Assembly: GCA_965230375.1 (NCBI GenBank)
Contig: CBDDKU010000022.1
Coordinates: 52,165-116,164, forward strand
Direction of reading: 5' to 3'
DNA length: 64,000 nucleotides
Source: CBDDKU01 sp965230375
GTDB lineage: Bacteria; Bacteroidota; Bacteroidia; Flavobacteriales_D; Cryomorphaceae
Shown: in pieces, positions 44,561-54,500 of the stretch
Layout of the letters: each line of letters begins with the position of its first letter
Position numbering within the stretch: position 1 is the stretch's first letter
Translations under genes and position numbers: made by a program
The notes under the pieces: generated by a model
Seen by the model: the letters and a program-made list of their open reading frames with translations, nothing else
Database searches by the model: none
What the model was told of the DNA's origin: nothing

Positions 44561-46240
44561 ATGAAGAAAATCTACTTAATGGCATTGGCTGGCCTGTTTG
44601 GGACATCCCTTATGGCTCAGGTTGATGTGACGTTTCGCGTTGATATGACTGGCCAGACTGTGTCTGACAATGGTCTTCACGTGGCTGGAAACTGGCAAGC
44701 CGCAGCTGGCCTTCCTGGTGACTGGGATCCTTCTACAGCTGAGCTTACAGACGATAATGCAGATGATATTTACGAATTGACAGTTTCACTTCCTGCAGGT
44801 CAATACGAATACAAATTCGTTAATGATAATGACTGGCCAGGCGTGGAAAGTGTGCCTTTAGTTAATCAAAAGGGCGGAGGAAACGACAACCGTGTCTTCG
44901 CAATCAGTGATTGGCATGCAACAGATGGATGGGTACTTCCAGCTATTACTTGGGGTGGTTCAGCTCCAGCTGGAGAAGTGGCTGTTCGACTCATGATCGA
45001 TATGACTAATCAGGAAGTGGGAGATCTAGGTGTACACGTTGCCGGAAACTTCTCTAATCCAGAGTGGACTCCACAGGTTTCAAAAGCTTTCGAAGTAGCT
45101 AACGGTAAGTACGCTTTCGTTGCAAATGTGGCTCCTGACGCCTCTTATGCCTATAAATTCCTTAATGGAAATGACTGGGGAGCAGATGAAGCTGTACCAG
45201 ATGGATGTGCTGTTGATGGAAACAGACAAGCTGTAGTGGCATCTGATGATCTTACAACTGAAGCCTACTGTTATGGAACTTGTGACCTTTGTGCACCACA
45301 GACTGAAGTTACTTTTCAAGTTGACTTAAGCCAGGAAGGAGCTAACCCAGATGGTGTGAGCATCGCTGGTGCTTTCCAAGGATGGTCTCCAGGTGCCACG
45401 CCAATGACTGATGATGATTCTGATGGTATTTACGAAGTAGTTCTAATGGTAGACCAAGGTCTTTACGAATTCAAATTCGTAAACGGAAATGACTGGGACT
45501 TTGGGGAATCTGTTCCACCAGCTTGTAATCAAAATGGAAACCGCTTTGTAGACGTAGGGGCAGACCCCATAACGTACCTAGCTTGTTTTAATCAGTGTAC
45601 TGAAGAATGTGTGTTGGATCCAGATCCGGCCAACATTACCTTCCGTGTGGATATGAACGCCGAAACTGTATCTGGTGATGGTGTATTCTTGATGGGTGGG
45701 TTTACCAGCCCGGCTTGGCAAGGTGGTGCCGTAGCGATGTCTGATGACGACTCTGACGGTATTTATGAAGTTACTCTTGAAGTAGATGGACCAGCAGATA
45801 TTCAGTACAAATTCGTAAACGGTGACGTTAACACCCCTGAAAACGAAGAAAGCGGAGACTTTGCAGCTGGTGGTTGTGGAGTTGACAATGGAATAGGTGG
45901 CTTTAATAGAACGCACACACGAAGCGGAGAGGATGAAATCCTTGATGCTGTAGCGTTCAACTCTTGTCAACCACTCTCTACTTCTGACTTGGAACTTGGA
46001 AACGTAAACCTTTTCCCTAATCCAACGAACGGAGTGACTTACCTCGAGCTGGAAAATCCAAAAGGATTTACACTTCGCATGAATATCATTGATATCACTG
46101 GAAAAGAAGTAAGAGATTATACTGTGATCAACTCAACCAGATTTGAGTTGAATACAACAGACTTGACTAGTGGTTTGTACTTCCTCAATGTTGTGAATGA
46201 AAACAGCGAAAGAGCAGTATTTAAGCTAATGGTAGAATAA
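44561..46240 (+). CDS. T9SS-secreted protein with four tandem starch-binding-like repeats
   Basis: 559 residues. A Sec signal (ending LMAQ, about 1-20) precedes four repeats of about 100-110 residues (near 22-120, 141-240, 250-345, 358-465). Each opens with a VTFRVDM-like strand, then GVxVAGNF and DDxxDGIYE, and closes with YEFKFVNGNDW, a pattern of CBM20/AMPK-like beta-sandwich modules with acidic calcium-like loops. A T9SS C-terminal domain (about 480-559, LFPNPTNGVT) follows. It probably binds alpha-glucans at the cell surface like SusE/SusF, though reached by a different secretion route (inference). Strong promoter and terminator flank it. Confidence 0.85.
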   Translation: MKKIYLMALAGLFGTSLMAQVDVTFRVDMTGQTVSDNGLHVAGNWQAAAGLPGDWDPSTAELTDDNADDIYELTVSLPAGQYEYKFVNDNDWPGVESVPLVNQKGGGNDNRVFAISDWHATDGWVLPAITWGGSAPAGEVAVRLMIDMTNQEVGDLGVHVAGNFSNPEWTPQVSKAFEVANGKYAFVANVAPDASYAYKFLNGNDWGADEAVPDGCAVDGNRQAVVASDDLTTEAYCYGTCDLCAPQTEVTFQVDLSQEGANPDGVSIAGAFQGWSPGATPMTDDDSDGIYEVVLMVDQGLYEFKFVNGNDWDFGESVPPACNQNGNRFVDVGADPITYLACFNQCTEECVLDPDPANITFRVDMNAETVSGDGVFLMGGFTSPAWQGGAVAMSDDDSDGIYEVTLEVDGPADIQYKFVNGDVNTPENEESGDFAAGGCGVDNGIGGFNRTHTRSGEDEILDAVAFNSCQPLSTSDLELGNVNLFPNPTNGVTYLELENPKGFTLRMNIIDITGKEVRDYTVINSTRFELNTTDLTSGLYFLNVVNENSERAVFKLMVE

Positions 46241-46260
46241 GTTATAAGTTGATTTGAAAT

Positions 46261-46288
46261 AAAGGGTAGCCAACTGGCTACCCTTTTT
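46261..46288 (+). terminator. Terminator of the four-repeat binding protein gene
   Basis: Eleven-base perfect stem AAAGGGTAGCC / GGCTACCCTTT, loop AACT, with a run of five T at the 3' side. Starts 21 bases after the stop. The CotH gene begins only 12 bases later, so it may depend on read-through or an unseen promoter. Confidence 0.88.
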
Positions 46289-46299
46289 AAATTAAAATC

Positions 46300-48519
46300 A
46301 TGGCTAAACACCGGTATGCCGTATTACTCTTCGTCTTTTGTGCTTTTAATCTCACAGCACAGAACCTTCCTGATGGTATTCTCTACACGACTGTTGAAAT
46401 ACCGGAGATACGTATTACCATAGATCAGGATAGCCTAGACCAGCTCTACCTTCCTGAGAACTGGTACGAAAATCACGAGTACCCCGTAGAATTCATTTTT
46501 CAATCGTCTCAGCTTTCTGACACTTTGCAGAATGTAGGGATTCGCTTTCGTGGAAACACATCCCGAGAGAAGATCAAGAAATCATTTAAGATTTCGTTCA
46601 ATACTTTCGAGCCAGGCCGCAAGTTTCAAAACGTTGAGAAGCTAAATATCAATGCGGAAGTCAACGATCCATCTATGGTTCGCTCGTTCAATGGTTGGGA
46701 ACTTTATCACTATATGGGGGTGCCTGCACCCCGATCAAACCACGTCAAACTCTTCATCAATGGCGATTACTACGGTCTCTATCAAAATGCCGAGCACATT
46801 GATGATGAATTTGTCGAGTCGTGGTACGGAACCCCGACAGGTAATCTATACAAATGCCGTTATCCGGCTGATCTAGATTTTATATCCACCAACCCAGATG
46901 ACTATAAACAGGCCCCTTGGGGTGAACGAACTTATGAGCTTAAGACGAACGAAGAGCTGGATGACTACGCCGATATAGCTGAGTTTATCACTGAGCTAAA
47001 CCAGATGAGCGATTCAGAATTTGATTGTAAGTTTTACGAATATTTCGACGTCAACTCCTATATCAAATTAGCAGTCGCTGATATCCTTCTGGGAAATTGG
47101 GATGGATACATTTACAATCAAAACAATTATTACCTCTATCATAATCCACTCACAGACCAGTTTCAGTTTATCCCCTATGATATAGACAACACCTGGGGCA
47201 TTGACTGGCTCGACCGCGATTGGTCAGACCGAAACATATATACGTGGAGTCAAACTTTCGCTGACCGCCCGCTATTCAACAGAATTATGGATTCGGAGAA
47301 GTACCGCGATATGTTTACATGGTATATGGAAGATCTCCTGTCTAATTATTATGGGTCAGAGACACACTTGGAAGCGATTAATCAAGTCCATGATCAAATT
47401 ACCCCAGACGCTATCGCCGATACTTATCGCCCACTCGACTTTTCCTTTTCTGTCAATGATTTTCTCCTGGCTATTGATGAAGCAGCGGGAGGTCATGTAG
47501 ACTTTGGAGTAGGGGAGTTTATAGAGATTCGAAAATCTTCTGCCCAAAATCAATTGGAGTCTGTAAACATACCACCGATAATCACTCATGTTCGCGAAGA
47601 CTTTGAGAATGTGCCGGAATCATTTACCGTTAGCATTGAAGTCGATGGACCACCCACGCAGCTGGCAAACTTGACGTACACTGTTTCTGGAGACGAATTC
47701 AGTCTCGAGCAAAGTGGAAATAGCGAAGTTTATGAATTTATCATCCCCATAGAAGATTGGCCCACTGAACTTTCATATAATGTCGCTTTGCAAGGAGAAG
47801 CTGGACTGATGAGAATGGCTTATTGTGAAAGCCGAACTTTAGGCCTAGGAGACGAGGCTCCACTCGTTATAAATGAAGTCATGACATCAAATGACGCTAC
47901 TATCCAGGATTCTTTCGGTGAGTATGATGATTGGATCGAAATCTATCACTCGGGGTCATCTTTGGTCAATACCACAGGTTACTATTTGACCGACAATTCT
48001 TCATCTCCAACTAAATGGGCCCTTCCTGGGATTACACTAGAACCTGGAGAACACGAGCTGTTTTGGGCTGACAAGACGATCATTCAGGGAAATAGGCACA
48101 CCAACTTTAGACTGAACAATACAGGTGAAAAGCTCTTTCTGTTCAAAAAGCTCTTCAATGGAATTCGATTGGTGGACTACGTTGATGTGCCTTCTCTACC
48201 AGCCGATTATTCTTGGGGAAGATCATCTGATGGTGCTGATGATTGGATATTGTTTGAAGCTACTACGCCCAACGCACCAAATGGGGAGCCTCTAAGCGCT
48301 AATAATCGAATTGCTTCTAACCGATTAGAAATCTATCCAAATCCTTCAGCTTCGATTTTTAACTTTTCGGAGCCAATTTCATATCAAGTGTTTGATTTGC
48401 AAGGGAAGTTGGTAGAAGAAGGAGATGGAGAATCCATAGCTGTTTATGGCTGGCCTACAGGGGTGTACATTCTACGGGTAGATGAACTTTCCTACCGCTT
48501 AGTTGTACTTTCCGACTAA
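46300..48519 (+). CDS. CotH-kinase-like protein with lamin-tail domain and T9SS tail
   Basis: 739 residues. A Sec signal (ending LTAQ, about 1-21) precedes a CotH domain (about 35-420) with RFRGNTSREKIKKSFKI, YYGLYQNAEHID and YDIDNTWGIDW, the ATP/metal-site motifs of this secreted kinase family. A lamin-tail domain (about 520-640, LVINEVMTSN, DDWIEIYHSG) and a T9SS C-terminal domain (YPNPSASIF) follow. CotH proteins can phosphorylate secreted proteins; what this one modifies is unknown. It lies between two T9SS starch proteins, which are plausible partners by position only. Confidence 0.88.
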   Translation: MAKHRYAVLLFVFCAFNLTAQNLPDGILYTTVEIPEIRITIDQDSLDQLYLPENWYENHEYPVEFIFQSSQLSDTLQNVGIRFRGNTSREKIKKSFKISFNTFEPGRKFQNVEKLNINAEVNDPSMVRSFNGWELYHYMGVPAPRSNHVKLFINGDYYGLYQNAEHIDDEFVESWYGTPTGNLYKCRYPADLDFISTNPDDYKQAPWGERTYELKTNEELDDYADIAEFITELNQMSDSEFDCKFYEYFDVNSYIKLAVADILLGNWDGYIYNQNNYYLYHNPLTDQFQFIPYDIDNTWGIDWLDRDWSDRNIYTWSQTFADRPLFNRIMDSEKYRDMFTWYMEDLLSNYYGSETHLEAINQVHDQITPDAIADTYRPLDFSFSVNDFLLAIDEAAGGHVDFGVGEFIEIRKSSAQNQLESVNIPPIITHVREDFENVPESFTVSIEVDGPPTQLANLTYTVSGDEFSLEQSGNSEVYEFIIPIEDWPTELSYNVALQGEAGLMRMAYCESRTLGLGDEAPLVINEVMTSNDATIQDSFGEYDDWIEIYHSGSSLVNTTGYYLTDNSSSPTKWALPGITLEPGEHELFWADKTIIQGNRHTNFRLNNTGEKLFLFKKLFNGIRLVDYVDVPSLPADYSWGRSSDGADDWILFEATTPNAPNGEPLSANNRIASNRLEIYPNPSASIFNFSEPISYQVFDLQGKLVEEGDGESIAVYGWPTGVYILRVDELSYRLVVLSD

Positions 48520-48589
48520 GTTTTTCGGTAACTTGAGAATTAAATTTTGCACCAGTTTAGATTGGATATCTCCTTTCAATTAAACCTAT

Positions 48590-48610
48590 AAAGTGTACAT
48601 TAGACACTTT
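48590..48610. promoter_or_regulatory. Putative maltodextrin operator, site 4 (before the T9SS amylase)
   Basis: AAAGTGT-ACATTAG-ACACTTT, perfect seven-base arms with a seven-base spacer, ending ten bases before the ATG. This is the longest arm match of the five sites. A clean promoter could not be assigned here. Confidence 0.65.
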
Positions 48611-48620
48611 AACTGAAATT

Positions 48621-51464
48621 ATGAGATCACTTTCCTTTAGAATTTGCTTCACTCTTTCATTCTTTATCGCATCATTTTCCACCTTCGCTCAGGTGGTTAC
48701 GCTCGATCCTACCTTTGCTACACAAGATGATGAGGTAACCATTATTTACGATGCGAGCTTGGGAAATGGCGATCTCTCGGGTGTCGTGCCCGTTTATGCC
48801 CACACTGGGGTTATTCTCGAAGGTCAGGAAGGATGGCAAAATGTGCAGGGAGAATGGGGTACCGCAGATCCTAATGTTATCATGTCTCCGCAAGGTGGAA
48901 ATATCCATGAATTGACGATCAATATTTCTGATTTCTATGAACTGGATGAAGGAGATGTGGTCGAACAGCTCGCATTTGTGTTTCGAAATGCAAATGGTAC
49001 CATAGTTGGCCGAGCAGCGGATGGTGGAGATATATTCGTCGATCTTTTTTCGTCAGAATACGCCGCCTTTATCACCGATCCTTTTGAAGCAGTGATTTCG
49101 AATGAAAATCCCGGCCTAGTTGATGTCGAAGCCACAGCAAATGCTGAATCATCGTTTTCAATCTACTTAGGAGATGATCTGATCTACACGGAATCGGAAA
49201 CTGACAATATTGCTACGCAGGTCGATTTTACGGGATTGGACCAGGGACAGTATTGGATCTGGCTGGAAGCATCGAACGGTGCCGAGACGGTTTACGATTC
49301 AGTTCCCGTTATTTATCAAGGAGACCCTGTGGTAGCTGCGGCTCCTGCCGGGACAGAAGATGGAATCAATTACATCGATGATGAGACAGTTGTCCTTCAG
49401 CTCTTCGCCCCATTCAAAGACTTTGTCTATGTGTTTGGAGACTTCAATAATTGGCAGAATGATCTCGATTACTTCATGAATATTACTCCTGAAGGAGATC
49501 GGTTCTGGTTGGAAATATCAGGGCTTGAACCTAATGTAGAATACGCCTTCCAATACGTAATTGGTCAAGATCAGATGCGCGTTGCTGACCCCTATGCTGA
49601 TAAAATTCTCGACCCTTGGAATGATCAATGGATTCCAGAATCTGTTTATCCAAACCTAATGCCTTACCCTGATGGGCAGACATCAGAAATAGTCTCAGTT
49701 CTTGAAACCAATCAGGCCTCTTATGACTGGGTTGTTGAAGACTTTGAGCGTCCAGATATGTCCAATCTGGTGGTATATGAGCTTTTGATTCGTGACTTTG
49801 ATGAAGATCATTCTTATCAATCAGTAATCGATAGACTGCCATATCTAATAGACTTAGGAATCAATGCCATCGAGCTTATGCCTTTTGCTGAATTTGAAGG
49901 GAATGAAAGCTGGGGATACAACCCCATGTTCTTCTTTGCACCGGATAAATACTACGGTACGCGCGATGATTTGAAAGCATTAGTCGACGCTTGTCATCAA
50001 AACGGTATAGCTGTAATCCAAGACATCGTTTTCAATCACTCCTTTGGTCAAAACCCTCAGCTGAGAATGTACTCACAAAGCGGTGGTCCGGCAGGCCCGC
50101 CAGCAGAGTATAGTCCATTCTTTAATGTAGAAGCCAAGCACCCGTTTAACGTTGGTTACGATTATAATCACGATTCACCTCATACGCAGGAATTCATGAG
50201 AAGAAACCTACAGTATTGGGTGGAAGAGTATCACATCGATGGATTTCGGTTTGACCTGAGCAAAGGATTTACACAGAATTTCTCTTCAAATGTAGGGGCT
50301 TGGGGGCAATACGATCAGTCGCGAATTGACCACTGGACTCGTATACGAGATGAAGTGGCTGAGTATGACCCAGAAGTGTATCTGATTTTGGAGCACTTTG
50401 CTGACAATTCTGAAGAAACTGTTCTTGCTGAAGAAGGAATGTATCTCTGGGGAAATATAAACCATGAATACAACGAAGCATCGATGGGCTATTCGAGCAA
50501 CTTGAATTGGGCCGACTACCAAAACCGTGGCTGGGACAATCCCATGCTTGTGTCATATGCTGAAAGCCATGACGAGGAGCGTTTGATGTATAAAAACCTT
50601 GAGTTCGGAAATTCTTCAGGTGACTATGATGTGACCGAATTGCCAACGGCGCTAAAAAGACAAGAAGCCGTTGCTGCTATGTTTCTCCCGCTTCCAGGAC
50701 CAAAAATGATCTGGCAATTTGGAGAGCAAGGCTATGATTATAGCATTAACCATTGTCCTGATGGAACCATCAATCCTGATTGCAGAACGGCGAATAAGCC
50801 AATTCGCTGGGATTATCTCGATGATGCAGATCGCCTCTATTTGTATAAAGTCTATGCCGCAATCAATAAGCTTCGAAATGAGAATGAAACTTTTTCCAGC
50901 CAAGACTATACTTGGGATGTGTCGAGCAGCGGAAAGAGATTGGTTATTGAACACGAAGAAATGGATGCCGTTATCATCGCAAATTTTGCCGTTACACCTA
51001 TCGATATCGAGCCTGGGTTCACCCATACGGGTACCTGGTACAATTATATGCTGGGGGAAGCGGTTGAAGTGTCAGATGTTGCGGCTTCAATCTCGCTCCA
51101 ACCGGGCGAGTACATCATTTATACGGATGTTGAGCTGGAAACCCCTGATTTGAGCGTTGGAATTGATGATATCGTGAATTCCCCCCTCGAGTTTAGAATA
51201 GGTGCCTTCCCTAATCCGGTCACTGATCAGGCGAGAATACTTGTGAATATTCCTGTTTCTTCAAATCAGGCGAGCATCGATGTGCTTGATTTGAAAGGAA
51301 ACAATGTGGCCAAAATTTACGCTGGATATTTGGCCGAGGGAGCCCATGAGATGGTTTGGAATGGCCGAAACGAGAATGGTGGAAAACTTTCTTCTGGACT
51401 TTATCTGATTAGGCTGACCTGTGATAATGAGATTTATACAAGTAAAATCGTCATCAAAAACTAA
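48621..51464 (+). CDS. T9SS-secreted GH13 alpha-amylase with CBM48-like module
   Basis: 947 residues. A Sec signal (ending TFAQ, about 1-24), two beta domains (about 25-240), an E-set/CBM48-like module (about 255-330, VYVFGDFNNWQ), a GH13 barrel (about 380-800) with nucleophile Asp545 (GFRFDLSKG), acid Glu591 (LILEHFAD) and Asp651 (ESHDEERL), and a T9SS C-terminal domain (about 870-947, FPNPVTDQ) with FlgD-like features. It should act outside the cell on starch or glycogen, making oligosaccharides for SusCD. The overall shape is like glycogen-branching/pullulanase-type GH13 enzymes, so exact bond specificity is uncertain. Confidence 0.92.
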   Translation: MRSLSFRICFTLSFFIASFSTFAQVVTLDPTFATQDDEVTIIYDASLGNGDLSGVVPVYAHTGVILEGQEGWQNVQGEWGTADPNVIMSPQGGNIHELTINISDFYELDEGDVVEQLAFVFRNANGTIVGRAADGGDIFVDLFSSEYAAFITDPFEAVISNENPGLVDVEATANAESSFSIYLGDDLIYTESETDNIATQVDFTGLDQGQYWIWLEASNGAETVYDSVPVIYQGDPVVAAAPAGTEDGINYIDDETVVLQLFAPFKDFVYVFGDFNNWQNDLDYFMNITPEGDRFWLEISGLEPNVEYAFQYVIGQDQMRVADPYADKILDPWNDQWIPESVYPNLMPYPDGQTSEIVSVLETNQASYDWVVEDFERPDMSNLVVYELLIRDFDEDHSYQSVIDRLPYLIDLGINAIELMPFAEFEGNESWGYNPMFFFAPDKYYGTRDDLKALVDACHQNGIAVIQDIVFNHSFGQNPQLRMYSQSGGPAGPPAEYSPFFNVEAKHPFNVGYDYNHDSPHTQEFMRRNLQYWVEEYHIDGFRFDLSKGFTQNFSSNVGAWGQYDQSRIDHWTRIRDEVAEYDPEVYLILEHFADNSEETVLAEEGMYLWGNINHEYNEASMGYSSNLNWADYQNRGWDNPMLVSYAESHDEERLMYKNLEFGNSSGDYDVTELPTALKRQEAVAAMFLPLPGPKMIWQFGEQGYDYSINHCPDGTINPDCRTANKPIRWDYLDDADRLYLYKVYAAINKLRNENETFSSQDYTWDVSSSGKRLVIEHEEMDAVIIANFAVTPIDIEPGFTHTGTWYNYMLGEAVEVSDVAASISLQPGEYIIYTDVELETPDLSVGIDDIVNSPLEFRIGAFPNPVTDQARILVNIPVSSNQASIDVLDLKGNNVAKIYAGYLAEGAHEMVWNGRNENGGKLSSGLYLIRLTCDNEIYTSKIVIKN

Positions 51465-51485
51465 GCGGTATGAAAGAATAAAACC

Positions 51486-51506
51486 TATGTGTGTATTTGA
51501 CACATA
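51486..51506. promoter_or_regulatory. Putative maltodextrin operator, site 5 (before susC)
   Basis: TATGTGT-GTATTTG-ACACATA, perfect seven-base arms with a seven-base spacer. Core GTGT-N7-ACAC as at the other sites, but the flanking base pair differs (T/A instead of A/T). The TTG of the susC -33 box lies within it. Confidence 0.6.
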
Positions 51507-51525
51507 GAAATTTATTCTAAATTTA
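51497..51525 (+). promoter_or_regulatory. Candidate promoter of the susC operon
   Basis: TTG (51497-51499), an 18-base spacer and TAAATTTA (51518-51525), one base off TAnnTTTG. The same 18-base spacing is seen in the promoter at 44483. The palindrome at 51486-51506 overlaps the -33 element. Confidence 0.6.
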
Positions 51526-51547
51526 AAATCTGATTAATCTGCTCATT

Positions 51548-54500
51548 ATGATAAAACTTTACGCTCGAAGTATTCTTTTCTTGCTCTTCTTGGTTTCATC
51601 GTCAACTCTTCTGGCGCAAGTGGTAAAAGGTACTGTGACAGACGAAGATGGAATTCCGATGCCGGGTGTTACCATTCGTATAGATGGGACTACAAAAGGA
51701 GCATCGTCAAACATGAACGGGGACTATGAGATTAAGAGTGTTCCGGTAGGACAGCAAACTTTAATTTTCTCTTTTATCGGATTTAAAGAGTACAGAGAAA
51801 CCATTCAGGTACCTGCTACGGGAGAAGTTGTGGTAAACCATCAAATGGAGGGTGATGCACAGCAGCTCGATGAGTACATCGTTGTGGGTTATGGTGTTCA
51901 GCGCAAAAAGGAAGTGACGGGATCCATCTCCAAAGTCGATTCAAAAGAAATCACTGATATTCCGGCGCCGAGTTTTGAAGCCGCTCTTCAAGGTAAAGCT
52001 GCCGGAGTGCAAGTTACCCAAGGTAGTGGATTAGCTGGATCGGGCTCGGTTATTCGAGTTCGTGGAATAGCTTCGATCTCTGCAGGTGGAGACCCTTTGT
52101 ATGTTGTAGATGGTATACCAATTATTCAAGATTACTTTCTCAACGAGAATCGAGGGGCATTCAATAATAACCCCTTGGCTACAATAAACCCGAATGATAT
52201 AGCCAGCGTCGAAGTTTTAAAAGATGCAGCAGCAACTGGAATCTATGGCTCTCGCGGAGCAAATGGAGTTATTCTGATTACGACTAAGTCGGGAAAAGGA
52301 GCTCAGGGATGGTCTTTCGACTTCAGCACACGCCACGGAATAAGCATGCCTACAGCAAATCCTGATATGCTAAACTCCAGTCAATGGCTACAGCTTTATC
52401 AGGAAGCATGGGAAAATGATGGAAACGTTGGTCTGGCACCCTTGCCTGGTGGAAGAACTTGGGAGCAGGCTCGAAACACAAATACCGACTGGATTGACGA
52501 GACCACCAGAGTGGGCTTCAAGCAAGCGTACAACTTCGGATTAAAGTATGGTAACGCTAAATTCAATTGGATGCTCTCAGTTGGGTATGACGATAACCAG
52601 AGCTATTTGGAGTCAAATGCTTACAAAAGGTCTTCTATAAGGAATAATCTGAACTTCATTCTTTCTGACAAACTCAAAGTGGGTGCGAATATTTCGTTTA
52701 GCCAAGGAGTAAACCAAAGAGTTGACGCGGCATGGAGTGGTGGATATGGTGACGCTATGTCTACAGCGCTGCCAATTTATCCTATCTTCTATTCGGAAGA
52801 TGTTTACAATTCCGATGGCGACCTAATGTATGCTGCGGGAGATTATTGGGATCAAGGCTCAAACCCAGTTCGCCAAAGAGAATTGACTGAATGGGAGACA
52901 GTCGAAAACCGAATGATAAACAATGTGTCGATCGATTATAACCCGATCGATAATCTATTCATCAAAGGATATGTAGGACTCGACTTGATGAGTCTGAATG
53001 ATGATAAGTTTACAGATAACCGCCTAAGAGAAGGTAATCAAGCTGTTAATAATCTCGAGAACCTTACCGAAAGGTGGGCGAATACAGCGATCAACTATAA
53101 TGTAAACCTAACAGCCAACTACATTCATAAATTGGATGATAAGAACTCCTTTACTTATATGATTGGTGGTGAATATCAAGAAGCTCTATTGAAGGATCTT
53201 GGCTATGTTTCGATATCCTCTCAAGAAGTTAAAGGTCTGATTAGATCAAACCCTGATTATCTCGATGGAGTAGATATGCCTGAAGTAGGAAGAACGAACT
53301 ACAATTTTATCAGTGGTTTTGGTAGGATCAATTATTCGCATGCAGACAAATATTTTGCTCAGTTTGCTGCCAGAGTCGATGGTTCTTCCAAGTTTGGAGA
53401 AAACAATCGTTACGGATTTTTTCCATCCGTATCTGCTGGTTGGGTGATCAGTGAAGAAGATTTCTTGAAAGACAACGAAACAATTTCTTTCTTGAAACTG
53501 AGAGCAGGTTGGGGTCAAACTGGAAATGCTGATATTCCAGCATACCTTCCGACTGGTGAATATCGCCTCTCTTCTCAAACAGGTTACAACAATGAGCTCT
53601 ATCGATACCAGAGTATTGCTCCTAATCCCGATATTCAATGGGAGACTGCTAATGTGATTGATGTAACACTCGAACTAGGACTTTTCAGGGATCGAATCAC
53701 AACATCTCTTTCATTCTATAACAAGAATACAACAGACGTACTTCTTAACGTGACACCACAGAGAAGTACAGGAGTAATTGACTACTGGGACAATGCAGGA
53801 GAAATTCTCAACCGTGGGGTTGAATTCCAGATCAATACAGTCAATATTGACAAGAAGAACTTGATCTGGAAGTCTTCTCTTAACATTTCCTACAATTACA
53901 ATGAGATCGTTGATTTGGGAGGGTATAGCCCGGATGCAATCAGCGGTGGAACTAATGATACACGTGTTGTAGAAGGAGCTCCGGTAGGTGCGAACTATTT
54001 AGTAAGGTTTTCACATGTCGACCCAGAATCTGGTAGACCTGTTTACCTCGATATCAATGGGAATGAAACCTACACCTGGGATCCAGATAACCGAGTAGAA
54101 GTGGGTCGAGTCCTACCAAAAGCACTTGGTGGTTTCACCAACACCTTTGAGTTTGGAAACTGGAATGTTGGATTAGTTATGGTCTACAGTTTTGGGAGTA
54201 ACATCTACGATTCTTCTCGAAAAAGACAAAATGGGGTTGTTTCAGATTGGAATATGACAACGGAAATCTTCGATCGCTGGAGACAAAATGGTGATCAGTC
54301 TGAATACCCTCAGCTTTCCAGACTTCCGGAAAATTACGGCCTTCCAGGAATCTGGGATAACAACACAACTCAATTCCTGAAAAAAGGAGACTACTTAAGG
54401 TTGAGAAGACTTAGTGTTGGATACACCTTTAATGCCTTCAAGGTAGGAAGTATGAAGTTTGAGTCTGCGAATATCACACTCTCTGCGGTTAACTTTTTGA

